From the NCBI GenBank assembly GCA_934364805.1, contig CAKRMH010000021.1, positions 1 to 40,234 of the forward strand: DNA of 40,234 nt. The letters run 5' to 3'. The translations under genes were made by a program, and so were the position numbers. Source of the DNA: an uncultured Lachnospiraceae bacterium (GTDB taxonomy: Bacteria; Bacillota; Clostridia; Lachnospirales; Lachnospiraceae). Below, in pieces: positions 8,271 to 16,554 of this stretch (position 1 is its first letter; the number at the start of each line of letters is the position of its first letter). The notes below the pieces were generated by a model that did no database searches, was not told the DNA's origin, and worked only from the letters and a program-made list of their open reading frames with translations.

Positions 8271-8694
8271 TAATGCGCTGTTTTACACCTGCAGTTTGAT
8301 TGAATATATTGGACGTGAAAAAAAGAGATCCAGACAGGATGTGACGGACATCCTAGGGAAAAATACAATTCAGAGAATCTATGAATATGCAGATGTGTTT
8401 CATTGTGAACCAATTGAAAAGGTTGCCAATGAATTTATTACTGAATTTCATATACAGAATGGTAATTTTGATAATGTTGGAGATTGCAGGTATCGGATAC
8501 CGGATTATTGGGATATAGGTGAAGTGTATGAAAGACTGGTTGAAGACTGTTATAGCGATGAACAGATTTTAGTGGGAATATGGGAGGTATATCATTCGTG
8601 GATGGATGAGCAGATTTCCAACTATAATACAGATTTTTATTATCAACCGCGAGATTATATAGCAGCGTGTTATAAGAAAGGAGAGGTATTATAA
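8254..8694 (+). CDS. DUF3791-like protein with an extra C-terminal domain
   Basis: 146 residues if started at the ATG at 8254, which has GAGG a few bases before it; an ATG at 8242 is also in frame. The first 60 residues (FYTCSLIEYIGREKKRSRQD, then RIYEYADVFHCEP) fit the small helical DUF3791 family that accompanies DUF3990. From about residue 70 a second segment begins, rich in aromatic and acidic residues (YWDIGEVYERLVEDCYSDEQ, YHSWMDEQISNYNTDFYYQP), which I do not recognise. DUF3791 proteins are usually 60-80 residues, so this looks like a fusion with a third small gene often found beside such pairs. It may be the partner or antitoxin of the DUF3990 protein. Confidence 0.55.
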   Translation: MGTKNNNALFYTCSLIEYIGREKKRSRQDVTDILGKNTIQRIYEYADVFHCEPIEKVANEFITEFHIQNGNFDNVGDCRYRIPDYWDIGEVYERLVEDCYSDEQILVGIWEVYHSWMDEQISNYNTDFYYQPRDYIAACYKKGEVL

Positions 8695-8766
8695 AATGGC
8701 AATGGATGTACTATAATCTTTTCAGGCAAACCGAGTTTTTTCTAATATCTCTGGGGTGAAATGATC

Positions 8767-8805
8767 AACAGACCACTCTCCTTATGGAGAGAGAGGTCTG
8801 TTTTT
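8767..8805. terminator. Bidirectional terminator between convergent genes
   Basis: AACAGACC (8767-8774) and CTCTCC (8776-8781) pair with GGAGAG (8786-8791) and GGTCTGTT (8795-8802) around a TTAT loop, followed by further T residues. On the minus strand the stop codon of the YibE/F gene (8782-8784) lies in the loop itself. Confidence 0.85.
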
Positions 8806-9912
8806 CAATGCATATGCCGTGATAAAAGATACGAATGGAACCGTCAGGATCACACCAAGTGTTGCGGAAATTCCCTGGATGATTTCGATACCGACGGAAT
8901 ACATGTTCAGTATCTGATAATACTGATAATTATAGCTGTATATGTAGACAAAGGTGTTAATGGAACCTCCGGCAAAAGCAAGAATCAGGGTATTGGACAT
9001 AGTTCCCATCATATCTTTTCCGACATGGATTCCAGAATGAAAAAGTTCTTTCCCGTCGAGGTGGGGATTTTTTGCGTGAATTTCACATATCGTGCTTGCA
9101 ACGGACATGGCAACATCCATAACAGCACCTAATGCGGAGATCAGAATTCCCGCAAACATTAATTCTCCGACACGGATATTGGTCATCTGACCGATGTAGA
9201 TCAGGCTTTCCACATCATCCACATTGTAGCCGGATATGTGAGATATTTTTCCAAAAATCCAGGCAAAAAGCGCAGCAATGACTACACCGAGGATCGTACC
9301 AATCATTGCGCATTTTGATTTGGTGGTCATCCCATCGATCAGATACATTACAACAACAGTGGTCAGAATTACAATAAATGCGGCTGCCAGAATCGGAGAC
9401 ACACCACGGTAGATAAGGGGCAGGAAGAGAAAAATAATGCAGCAGAATGTGAAGACAAGTCCGATGGCAGATTTCCAGCCTTTCAAGCCGCCGATCAGGA
9501 CGAGTACCAGAAGGAAAAATCCTATGATAGCATAAAGCTGCATACCTCTGTCATAATTGTATACGCTCACGGTTGTCAGTTCATCAGATTCGCTGATAAT
9601 GACGATTACTTTTAATCCGATCGTGCAGTTGGCCCCGTATAAATAAGAGGAAGAACTGGTGGCATCCAGAATTTCTCCCTTATGCGAACCAGTTCTGATC
9701 AGTACTTTAACCTGCTGGGCACCGGCTCTGGTGCCATCAGCAGATAAATTATCATTTACGATTTCAACCACACGCGCTTTTTCAAATGTTCTTCCATTGT
9801 TGGACAAAAGTTCGGTTTTATCCACACGGTTGAGCAAAAAAACCAAAATTATGGTAAGTACCAGAATAAGGACTGCGATGCAGATCCTTTTTTTATTTGA
9901 TGCGTGTATCAT
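8782..9912 (-). CDS. YibE/F-like integral membrane protein
   Basis: 376 residues from the ATG at 9912 (MIHASNKKRICIAVLILVL). The longer open frame upstream overlaps the end of the preceding gene and is not needed. After one N-terminal membrane helix comes a small soluble domain (about 30-125, KARVVEIVNDNLSADGTRAG and QQVKVLIRTGSHKGEI). Seven or so further helices follow, with the family words GGLKGWKSAIGLVFTF and LGAVMDVAMSVAS, as in YibE/F proteins. Their function is unproven; transport or a membrane scaffold role has been proposed. It starts 4 bases after the stop of the metallophosphoesterase gene, so the two are an operon and probably translationally coupled. Confidence 0.8.
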   Translation of the reverse strand: MIHASNKKRICIAVLILVLTIILVFLLNRVDKTELLSNNGRTFEKARVVEIVNDNLSADGTRAGAQQVKVLIRTGSHKGEILDATSSSSYLYGANCTIGLKVIVIISESDELTTVSVYNYDRGMQLYAIIGFFLLVLVLIGGLKGWKSAIGLVFTFCCIIFLFLPLIYRGVSPILAAAFIVILTTVVVMYLIDGMTTKSKCAMIGTILGVVIAALFAWIFGKISHISGYNVDDVESLIYIGQMTNIRVGELMFAGILISALGAVMDVAMSVASTICEIHAKNPHLDGKELFHSGIHVGKDMMGTMSNTLILAFAGGSINTFVYIYSYNYQYYQILNMYSVGIEIIQGISATLGVILTVPFVSFITAYALKNRPLSP

Positions 9913-9916
9913 AAAA

Positions 9917-12403
9917 TTAATAGTCTCTTTTCTTATTGTTTTTTCTGCGGGAGAAAACGCTTGCTCCAAGTACAGCCATTCCTGCAATGCATACGATTGT
10001 CCAGATCGCTGCGTCCTGATTGTCGCCAGTCTGGACAGAAGGTGTTTTCCCATTTGCAGCAGTAGTTACTTTTGCAAAAGCAAAGGTACTGAAGTGATCT
10101 GTTTCAAAAACAAGTTTCTGGTCTTTCACGGAAGCCGTACATTCTACCAGATTGTTATTGTCAACACGATATACTTTAACAGTTTCGTTATTTCCAAGGC
10201 TAAAAGGAAGATCCATAGTGATCTGAACGGTTCCATCCAGCTGATGAAGTTCTGTTGTTTTGTCTGTCAGGTTTAGTTCGTATAAAACAACATCAGTCAC
10301 ACCGGAAATTTTAGAGGTGACCAGTGATCTGACCTGTGCAATTTTGGATGTATCTGAGATTTTAGATGAGGAAAATACAACATTTTCCGGTAAAATCCCA
10401 TTGATATCTTTCAAAGTGATTTTGGCATCTGAGCTGCTTGTGACAGATGTTCCGGCAGCAAGTTTTTTTGTGGAAACTACGGTAGCGTCAGAGTTTCCGG
10501 ATGTATCAGAAGTTTTTGCAGAGCCTGATGCTCCAGTCGTGTCCGTCGTTTCAGAACCATCAGTTGTGCCAGCTCCGGAAGTTTTGCCATCGGTGCTGTC
10601 TTTCTTTGAGTCAGAAGGTTTTTTCTGCAATCCGCTTCTTGCACTGCTTAATTTCTCAAGTGCAAGATTGATTTCAGCCTGTGTAGATTTTTCATTTAAG
10701 GCTTCGGCTTTTTTCAGTGCATCAAGAAGTGCATTCCAGCTGTCTGAGGTATAATCTTTCTCCGTAATGGTTCCGTTTGCAATTTCGTCCTGAATAGCGG
10801 TTACTTTTGCGTCCAGTTCGGATCGGTCTGCAGTTTTTACGATAGTAAGTGTATGGTCGATCTTGCTGTCGTTGTCTGTGCGGTAAGTATTGATGGTCAT
10901 GGAAGTTTCGGTAACATTGATCAGAGAATAAGTAGGTACATCTTCCTGCCATCTGTTTGCAATATAAGACTGCTGACGTGGTACAAGGTCATAATATTTA
11001 CTACCGGATGAACTGCCTGCAGTCAGGTAAAGAATACCGGAAGGATTGATTGCATACGAAGTACTGTCATCGGTGATGTTATCTTTATCCATAATGGAAT
11101 TCAGATATTCCAGATATGCATGTTCGGATGAGTCCGTCGTATCATCCTTAATGTTCTGTGGGGCTGTATAAATAGTTCCTTCGCCATTGTAATCGACATC
11201 TTTTCCAAGCATTGCCTTAAAATCTTTCTTGTTGTAAGTTACTTCTTTGACCTCAGAATCAGCTTTTAAAAATTTACTTCTGGAGTATGCATGATCGTGA
11301 CCGGTCAGAACAACATCGACACCATACTTTTCAAAAGTTGGAGTGAGAGCATAACGCAGGTTTACGATTTCCGGTTCATTGGAATGTTCAGCAGAACCAT
11401 AGATATCCTGATGCAGTGTTACAACTTTCCATTTGCAGTCTGGATTTTTTGAAATTGTATTCTGAATGAATTCGATGTGCTCTGCAGAGTTGGTATCCTG
11501 TGTGTTCAGCATCATGAATAAGACATCGCCGTAGGTGAAATAGTAATCACCGCCAACCGTTCCATTATCACCTAAATTGCTAAGGTTCGGAACGTTAAAG
11601 TGGTATTGGTAGTTGGCGTTATCGGCATCATGATTTCCGACTGTTGTAGCGACTGGAAGTGCAGTCAGTGCTTCCGGAGAAAGGTATCCGGCGTATTCAA
11701 TCTCACTGGTTGTTGTGCTTTTTCCAGGTGCTTTTTTGGCAGTGGTCTGAATCTGATCGCCGGCAGATACAACAAAATCAGATCCCCCCTGCTGAATTTT
11801 ATTGAGTGTCTGTGACCAGTTGTAGCTGTCACTGGCAACGGCATTGCTTTGGGCATTATAGAATTCTTCGGTGTCAGATCCTTTTAATTCATTGGAAGAA
11901 CCGATCTGTGGATCGCCAACAAATGCAAAAGTGAATTTATCCGATGTCCCGGTCTGGAATGAATGGACAGGTTTTCCGGCTACCTGGTAATAGTAGGTTG
12001 TTCCAGGTTGAAGGCCTGTGAGCACAGCCTTATTACTTGTATAGGAAGTACCATTTTTGTCGGTCTGCTTTGTGTCAACAGACGTAATTTCAACGTTTTT
12101 TCCATCGCTGAGGTCAGAATTCTGTCCGTAAACGAGAGAGGTTTCTTCATTGGTTTTAGAATACCATGCAAAATCCATGGATGTTTCATCAGATCCAGGT
12201 GTCATGGAAACCTGTGTCCAGTCCGTACTAAGCCCATTTTCCCAGTTATTTGTTTTCCAGTTGGTAAATGCTTCTCCATATGCCTTTGCTGCATCTGTGC
12301 TTCCATCTGGTGCAGCATCGGCAAATGCAAGAGCACTTGGTGCGATAATCAATGTTGCTGCGAGAAAAGCAGTGAAAATTCTGTTTCTCTTTTTCATACT
12401 CAT
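9917..12403 (-). CDS. Secreted, wall-anchored metallophosphoesterase (purple acid phosphatase-like)
   Basis: 828 residues. A signal peptide (MSMKKRNRIFTAFLAA to ALAFADA, 1-30) is followed by a fibronectin-like purple acid phosphatase N-domain (about 60-150). The calcineurin-like domain (about 157-400) shows its metal motifs: GDPQ with D164, GDQ at 215-217, GNHD 256-259, H331 and GHDH 368-371. The first motif reads D-x-Q instead of the usual D-x-H. Then come a FIVAR-type helical repeat (about 523-592), a Ser/Thr/Gly-rich linker (596-645), a beta domain (650-780) and a sorting signal SVQTGD with hydrophobic helix and basic tail (789-828). It should hydrolyse phosphate esters at the cell surface. 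GGAGG at 12407-12411 fits the second ATG (12397, gap 9) better than the first (gap 3), so the true protein may lack two residues. Confidence 0.85.
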   Translation of the reverse strand: MSMKKRNRIFTAFLAATLIIAPSALAFADAAPDGSTDAAKAYGEAFTNWKTNNWENGLSTDWTQVSMTPGSDETSMDFAWYSKTNEETSLVYGQNSDLSDGKNVEITSVDTKQTDKNGTSYTSNKAVLTGLQPGTTYYYQVAGKPVHSFQTGTSDKFTFAFVGDPQIGSSNELKGSDTEEFYNAQSNAVASDSYNWSQTLNKIQQGGSDFVVSAGDQIQTTAKKAPGKSTTTSEIEYAGYLSPEALTALPVATTVGNHDADNANYQYHFNVPNLSNLGDNGTVGGDYYFTYGDVLFMMLNTQDTNSAEHIEFIQNTISKNPDCKWKVVTLHQDIYGSAEHSNEPEIVNLRYALTPTFEKYGVDVVLTGHDHAYSRSKFLKADSEVKEVTYNKKDFKAMLGKDVDYNGEGTIYTAPQNIKDDTTDSSEHAYLEYLNSIMDKDNITDDSTSYAINPSGILYLTAGSSSGSKYYDLVPRQQSYIANRWQEDVPTYSLINVTETSMTINTYRTDNDSKIDHTLTIVKTADRSELDAKVTAIQDEIANGTITEKDYTSDSWNALLDALKKAEALNEKSTQAEINLALEKLSSARSGLQKKPSDSKKDSTDGKTSGAGTTDGSETTDTTGASGSAKTSDTSGNSDATVVSTKKLAAGTSVTSSSDAKITLKDINGILPENVVFSSSKISDTSKIAQVRSLVTSKISGVTDVVLYELNLTDKTTELHQLDGTVQITMDLPFSLGNNETVKVYRVDNNNLVECTASVKDQKLVFETDHFSTFAFAKVTTAANGKTPSVQTGDNQDAAIWTIVCIAGMAVLGASVFSRRKNNKKRDY

Positions 12404-12441
12404 TTTCCTCCGTGTTGTAATGATTTGTAGAAACAGGAGAG

Positions 12442-12447
12442 ATTATA
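12442..12447 (-). promoter_or_regulatory. Possible -10 element for the metallophosphoesterase operon
   Basis: On the minus strand TATAAT stands 39 bases before the start codon region. No good -35 hexamer is at 16-18 bases, so it may need an activator. Confidence 0.35.
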
Positions 12448-12535
12448 ACGCACGTTTGTAAAATCCACGTCATGGTACTGTTAATTGTGGATAAAATTTA
12501 AGTGTTGTCATATTTGAGTTGAAAAAAGAGCAGAA

Positions 12536-13249
12536 TCAATATGTCCACTTGAATTGTTTACTATGATGAAAAACAAACTGAAAAACAGCATATCCAACCA
12601 GCAACCATCCAAAACATATGAGAAGTAAGACGGTGAAATCGGAAATGGTTACCTGATGATTCATAATGAGAGTTATGTAATTTACACCACATGACAAAGG
12701 ATTGGTATAAGTCAGAAAGTGAGGGATTGGAACAATACTTCCAGACAGGAATAAAAACAGATATCCGATCACGCTTACGAAAGATGCTACTTTGGTAAAT
12801 ATCAGTGTAAGGGCTGTCAGGATAAACGATAATCCCATGACTCCGATACATACCATAATAATTACATAAAAATATTCAATTTGGAACAAATGATCAATGT
12901 TCAGGAAAAAAGAAGCAACCGCTGCTGTAATCATCGCTTTGGCAAAATTGATGATAAACCATATCAATGTCTTGGCGCAGACGATAGAGGCAATGGAACA
13001 TGGTTTGATCATCAGATTTTGTAAAGTACCCAATTGTTTTTCTGTGGATATGCAGATGGAGGCTTCCGATAATACTCCGCTTACCAGTATCCATAAGATA
13101 TATCCGATGACTTTCTCTGACTTATCTCCATTGGTATTCATGATTACCAAAAGCAGTAGAATATCAGTAATCAAACCGACAATATAATCTGGGTAATAAC
13201 TGATTGCTTCTGTAATTGTCTTTTTAAATTCTGCTTTAATCAGTTTCAT
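12536..13249 (-). CDS. ABC-2 type transporter permease
   Basis: 237 residues with six predicted membrane helices (about 22-40, 48-65, 100-118, 128-155, 160-178, 205-228). A conserved cytoplasmic segment CISTEKQLGTLQNLMIKPCS lies between helices 2 and 3, as in ABC-2 exporters of the drug/bacteriocin type. It overlaps the preceding ATPase gene by 14 bases, so the two subunits are co-translated. The substrate is unknown. The minus-strand metallophosphoesterase starts 133 bases further on and probably has its own promoter. Confidence 0.85.
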   Translation of the reverse strand: MKLIKAEFKKTITEAISYYPDYIVGLITDILLLLVIMNTNGDKSEKVIGYILWILVSGVLSEASICISTEKQLGTLQNLMIKPCSIASIVCAKTLIWFIINFAKAMITAAVASFFLNIDHLFQIEYFYVIIMVCIGVMGLSFILTALTLIFTKVASFVSVIGYLFLFLSGSIVPIPHFLTYTNPLSCGVNYITLIMNHQVTISDFTVLLLICFGWLLVGYAVFQFVFHHSKQFKWTY

Positions 13250-13955
13250 TTAGTACCTCCAAAATAACTTCATCGATATCTTTTTCTTCTTGTTCAAAAT
13301 CCGCAAGATCGAACCCGCTTACCATTCCATTTTTCAGAATCAGAATGCGGCTGTTTAATTTCTGAACAACTTCCATTTGATGGGTGGTCAGAATGACAGA
13401 CATCTGTTCTTCTTTGACAACATTGTTTAAAATATCAATTACGGAAAGTTTACTTTCGATATCAAGTCCCAATGTTGGTTCATCCAGTAATAACAGTTTC
13501 GGGGAAGCCATCAGCGCAATGATTAAGGCTAATTTTTGCTGCATGCCTCTCGAATAATCACCGGCCGGATTGTGAATTGCTGAACGCAATTTAAATTCAT
13601 CGATATACCGGTCTGCTTTTTTCAGGGAGCTTGTATCAAGGTTCATCAATCCAGCAAAATATTCGATATTCTGCATTCCGGTTAAGTAATCGTAGATATT
13701 GCTGCTTGTCTCCAGGAGGGCTCCAACCTGGCTGAAGTAGGCGCGGTTTTTGTAATCGAAAATGTTTTTTCCATCCAATTCGATTATGCCGCTATCCGGT
13801 TTTATCATTTTTAATATGCAATTGATAAGGGTTGTCTTTCCGGCACCATTATTTCCCAACAGGCAGACAATTTCACCAGGGTTTACCGAAAAATTAACTC
13901 CCCGTAACACTTCTTTCTTCTTAAATGATTTCTTTAAATTTTTAATTTCCAGCAT
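13236..13955 (-). CDS. ABC transporter ATP-binding protein (ABC-2 export system)
   Basis: 239 residues with Walker A GNNGAGKTT (34-42), the degenerate signature YSRGMQQKLAL (134-143), Walker B LLLLDEP (154-160) and the switch TTHQ. The signature S-R-G-M-Q-Q is usual for the CcmA/drug-export ATPases that work with ABC-2 permeases. AAGGATG on the minus strand precedes the start by a few bases. It forms a two-gene export operon with the following permease. Confidence 0.9.
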   Translation of the reverse strand: MLEIKNLKKSFKKKEVLRGVNFSVNPGEIVCLLGNNGAGKTTLINCILKMIKPDSGIIELDGKNIFDYKNRAYFSQVGALLETSSNIYDYLTGMQNIEYFAGLMNLDTSSLKKADRYIDEFKLRSAIHNPAGDYSRGMQQKLALIIALMASPKLLLLDEPTLGLDIESKLSVIDILNNVVKEEQMSVILTTHQMEVVQKLNSRILILKNGMVSGFDLADFEQEEKDIDEVILEVLNETD

Positions 13956-14153
13956 TTGCTATCATCCTTATAATGTCAATTTCGTTTTCGTAAAATATTT
14001 TTTTATGCATTTTAATAATATACTACCACATAATAAATAATTGAATATAAGTAAATAGAATTTTTAAAGTTTCCATTTATGTATATATAATGCAAGCATA
14101 ACGACTTGCAACTATAATTCATATCTCGGCAGCCGGTTTGGAAACATTATATA

Positions 14154-14182
14154 TTGAAAGCCGTCATTCAGTCGAATATAAT
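14154..14182 (+). promoter_or_regulatory. Promoter of the SLC13-type transporter gene
   Basis: TTGAAA (14154-14159), 17-base spacer, TATAAT (14177-14182), 38 bases before the ATG. It lies in the 264-base divergent region shared with the ABC exporter. Confidence 0.7.
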
Positions 14183-14219
14183 GATACCGTAATTATGAAA
14201 TGCAATAGGAAATGGTAAT

Positions 14220-15374
14220 ATGAAAAAATTGATGTTATTTATAAAAAGGGAGATCGTGCTTTCAATTGCGATCGTGCTGGCAGCAGTTTCTGCAATTTGG
14301 GTTCATCCGGATGCGCAGTATCCTGGGTATATAGATTGTCGGACGCTTGCAGTCTTATTCTGCCTGATGACAGTTGTGGCAGGTTTTCGGAAACTGGGAT
14401 TTTTTGATCTGCTGGCAGAAAAACTGCTGGCACGGACTAAGACAGTGGCGGGGGTTGCGTTTGTTCTTGTTTTTCTCTGCTTCTTTTTGTCCATGGTGAT
14501 TACGAATGATGTTGCGCTGATTACGTTTGTCCCATTCACAATCACGATCATGCATAAAATGGAAGAAAAATTGAGAAGAAAATGGATGCTTCGTGTGATC
14601 ATTATGCAGACGCTGGCAGCGAATCTGGGTAGTATGTTCACACCAATTGGAAATCCACAGAATCTGTATCTTTTCGGAATGTCGGATGATACAGTGTTTG
14701 TGTTCTTAAGGCTGATGTTTCCATACACGCTGGTTTCAGGAATCCTTCTTGCGGGATGGATCATTTTATGTGCTACTGGTAGTGGAAAAAATCACGAAAA
14801 AACTGAGATTAAGATCACTGAGAAAACAGATCGGAAACGACACTTCAACATGGGAAAATATGCAGTCTGCGCAACGTTGCTTTTCATCAGCCTTCTGGCT
14901 GTGGGAAGAATCCTGCCTTATGAGATTCCGCTTGGCTGTGTACTGATCTACACGTTGTTATGCGAACGGAGTCTGCTGAAAGAGGTGGATTATTCTTTGC
15001 TGGGTACATTTGCTGCATTATTTATATTTATCGGAAATCTCGGACGAATGCAGGGAGTGCATGATCTTTTGCAGCAGATGGTGAACGGACGCGAAGTACT
15101 GACCGCAATTGTGGCAAGTCAGTTCATGAGCAATGTGCCGGCTGCAATCCTGCTATCTGGGTTTACGGATCAGATCAAAGCGCTCATAATCGGAACGGAT
15201 CTTGGGGGACTTGGCACATTGATTGCATCCATGGCGAGTCTGATCAGTTTTAAATATGCAGCACGAGAAAAGGAGATAAAAACAGGCAGATATATAGTTG
15301 TGTTTACAATCGCAAATATTGTATTTTTGCTGGTTTTATTCGGATTATATTGGGCAATCAGCCAGACCGCGTGA
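14220..15374 (+). CDS. SLC13/ArsB-type anion transporter
   Basis: 384 residues, almost entirely hydrophobic, with about 10-11 helices. Conserved words of the ion-transporter superfamily are present: SMVITNDVALITFVPF (hairpin 1), NLGSMFTPIGNPQNLYLFG, and in the second half QFMSNVPAAILLSGF. The N-P-Q-N and S-N-V-P-A motifs form the re-entrant substrate site in this fold. Members carry dicarboxylates, sulfate, arsenite or similar anions across the membrane. The protein is shorter than most SLC13 proteins (450-500) but both repeats are present. AGGAAATGG precedes the ATG. It ends 15 bases before the convergent DeoR stub. The substrate cannot be told. Confidence 0.75.
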   Translation: MKKLMLFIKREIVLSIAIVLAAVSAIWVHPDAQYPGYIDCRTLAVLFCLMTVVAGFRKLGFFDLLAEKLLARTKTVAGVAFVLVFLCFFLSMVITNDVALITFVPFTITIMHKMEEKLRRKWMLRVIIMQTLAANLGSMFTPIGNPQNLYLFGMSDDTVFVFLRLMFPYTLVSGILLAGWIILCATGSGKNHEKTEIKITEKTDRKRHFNMGKYAVCATLLFISLLAVGRILPYEIPLGCVLIYTLLCERSLLKEVDYSLLGTFAALFIFIGNLGRMQGVHDLLQQMVNGREVLTAIVASQFMSNVPAAILLSGFTDQIKALIIGTDLGGLGTLIASMASLISFKYAAREKEIKTGRYIVVFTIANIVFLLVLFGLYWAISQTA

Positions 15375-15389
15375 AATTTACAGGGTTAT

Positions 15390-15602
15390 TCAGCAATCAC
15401 AAGGTCGATTCTGGTAAATAGCTCCGCCATGTGTTTTGGTCAGGAGCTTTTCTTTATCCATCTGGTTCAGATCGGTGCGTATGGTGGTTGCCGACACTCC
15501 AAGCAGTTCGCTCAGTTCGTTCGTTGTAGCCTTTCTGTTCTTCTCCAGGTAGTTTAAAATCTGTTGTTGGCGTTCTAATTGCAGCATATCTCCAGACTCC
15601 AT
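15390..15602 (-). pseudogene. DeoR-family regulator reduced to its DNA-binding domain
   Basis: 70 residues: LERQQQILNYLEKNRKAT, LSELLGVSATTIRTDLNQMD, then TKTHGGAIYQ. This is the N-terminal winged helix of DeoR/GlpR sugar regulators up to the conserved HGGA, where the sensor domain should begin; complete members have about 250 residues. The frame then ends with NRPCDC and a stop. It is divergent from a FSA-type aldolase gene, a typical DeoR target, whose upstream region holds two 20-bp repeats. The start is uncertain: ATG at 15602 lacks a ribosome binding site, ATG at 15587 has GGAG only two bases away. It may be a dead gene or a minimal repressor without a sugar sensor. Confidence 0.65.
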
Positions 15603-15689
15603 TCTATAAAATGCATTTACTTATATACTCATGTTGTAAAGCATATCTGTAATTTAATCCAGCAAAAAATAAGGAAGAAAAACAAATGG

Positions 15690-15729
15690 ACTTTTATTTG
15701 CTTTCGAATACTTTTATTTGCTTTTGAAA
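15690..15729 (+). repeat. Two tandem 20-bp repeats upstream of the aldolase gene, candidate operator
   Basis: Copy 1 (15690-15709) reads acttttatttgctttcgaat; copy 2 (15710-15729) differs at two positions. They lie directly adjacent, about 17 bases upstream of the probable -35 element of the aldolase promoter and 88 bases from the DeoR stub. The TTTCGAA/TTTTGAA core resembles DeoR-family operator half-sites. Confidence 0.6.
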
Positions 15730-15745
15730 TATCTTACATATGGTT

Positions 15746-15773
15746 TTGATAAGTGTTATATTGTGATTATAGA
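15746..15773 (+). promoter_or_regulatory. Probable promoter of the FSA/TalC aldolase gene
   Basis: TTGATA (15746-15751), 16-base spacer, TATAGA (15768-15773), 34 bases before the ATG at 15807. Confidence 0.45.
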
Positions 15774-15806
15774 ATAAAGGAAAATAAATAAACGGAGGTA
15801 TATGAA

Positions 15807-16460
15807 ATGAAATTTTTTGTGGATACAGCAAATGTTGAGGACATTAAGAAAGCAAATGACATGGGAGTAATTTGTGGCGTGACAACCAATCCATCCCTGA
15901 TTGCCAAAGAAGGCAGAGACTTCACAGAGGTTATTAAAGAGATTGCATCGATCGTAGATGGACCGATCAGTGGTGAGGTAAAGGCAACAACTGTGGATGC
16001 AGAGGGAATGATCAAAGAGGGACGTGAGATTGCAGCAATTCATCCGAATATGGTTGTAAAAATCCCTATGACCGTGGAAGGGCTGAAAGCAGTTAAAGTT
16101 CTTTCCGCAGAAGGAATCAAAACAAACGTTACATTGATCTTCAGTGCAAACCAGGCAATTCTTGCAGCAAATGCAGGTGCAACTTATGTATCACCATTTC
16201 TTGGAAGATTAGATGACATCAGCCAGCCTGGAATTGAACTTATCCGTCAGATTGCAGACATTTTTGATATTTATGGATATGAGACAGAGATTATAGCTGC
16301 ATCTATCCGTAATCCAATCCATGTAACCGATTGCGCTCTTGCAGGTGCTGATATTGCAACAATTCCTTATAAAGTCATTGAGCAGATGACCAAACATCCG
16401 TTAACAGATCAGGGAATTGAGAAATTCCAGGCAGATTATAAAGCTGTTTTTGGAGAATAA
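15807..16460 (+). CDS. fsa: Fructose-6-phosphate aldolase / transaldolase-like protein
   Basis: 217 residues, the standard length of the small MipB/TalC (FSA) class. It begins MKFFVDTANVEDIKKAND and shows GVTTNPSLIAKEG (24-36). The Schiff-base lysine K85 lies in MVVKIPMT, followed by INVTL-like KTNVTLIFSANQA and the phosphate-binding ATYVSPFLGRLDD. The enzyme either splits fructose 6-phosphate to dihydroxyacetone and glyceraldehyde 3-phosphate or acts as transaldolase in the cytoplasm; sequence alone does not decide. GGAGG lies 6-8 bases before the ATG. Expression is probably controlled through the tandem repeats upstream. Confidence 0.9.
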   Translation: MKFFVDTANVEDIKKANDMGVICGVTTNPSLIAKEGRDFTEVIKEIASIVDGPISGEVKATTVDAEGMIKEGREIAAIHPNMVVKIPMTVEGLKAVKVLSAEGIKTNVTLIFSANQAILAANAGATYVSPFLGRLDDISQPGIELIRQIADIFDIYGYETEIIAASIRNPIHVTDCALAGADIATIPYKVIEQMTKHPLTDQGIEKFQADYKAVFGE

Positions 16461-16495
16461 TTTTATAAATTGACAACATTAACGCAATAAAGTGT

Positions 16496-16523
16496 TTGAA
16501 TTCGAGGCAGGTTGTGCTACAAT
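16496..16523 (+). promoter_or_regulatory. Extended -10 promoter of thrH
   Basis: TTGAAT (16496-16501), 16-base spacer ending with TGC, then TACAAT (16518-16523). It gives a leader of about 25 bases. Confidence 0.65.
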
Positions 16524-16554
16524 GATGAACAAAGCTGTTGAGGAGGAAATACAT

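Noticed and set aside
9659..10754. Long plus-strand open frames opposite the metallophosphoesterase gene
   Set aside because: They are antisense shadows; the minus-strand protein has signal peptide, motifs and anchor in order, and the plus frames have neither ribosome binding sites nor known motifs.
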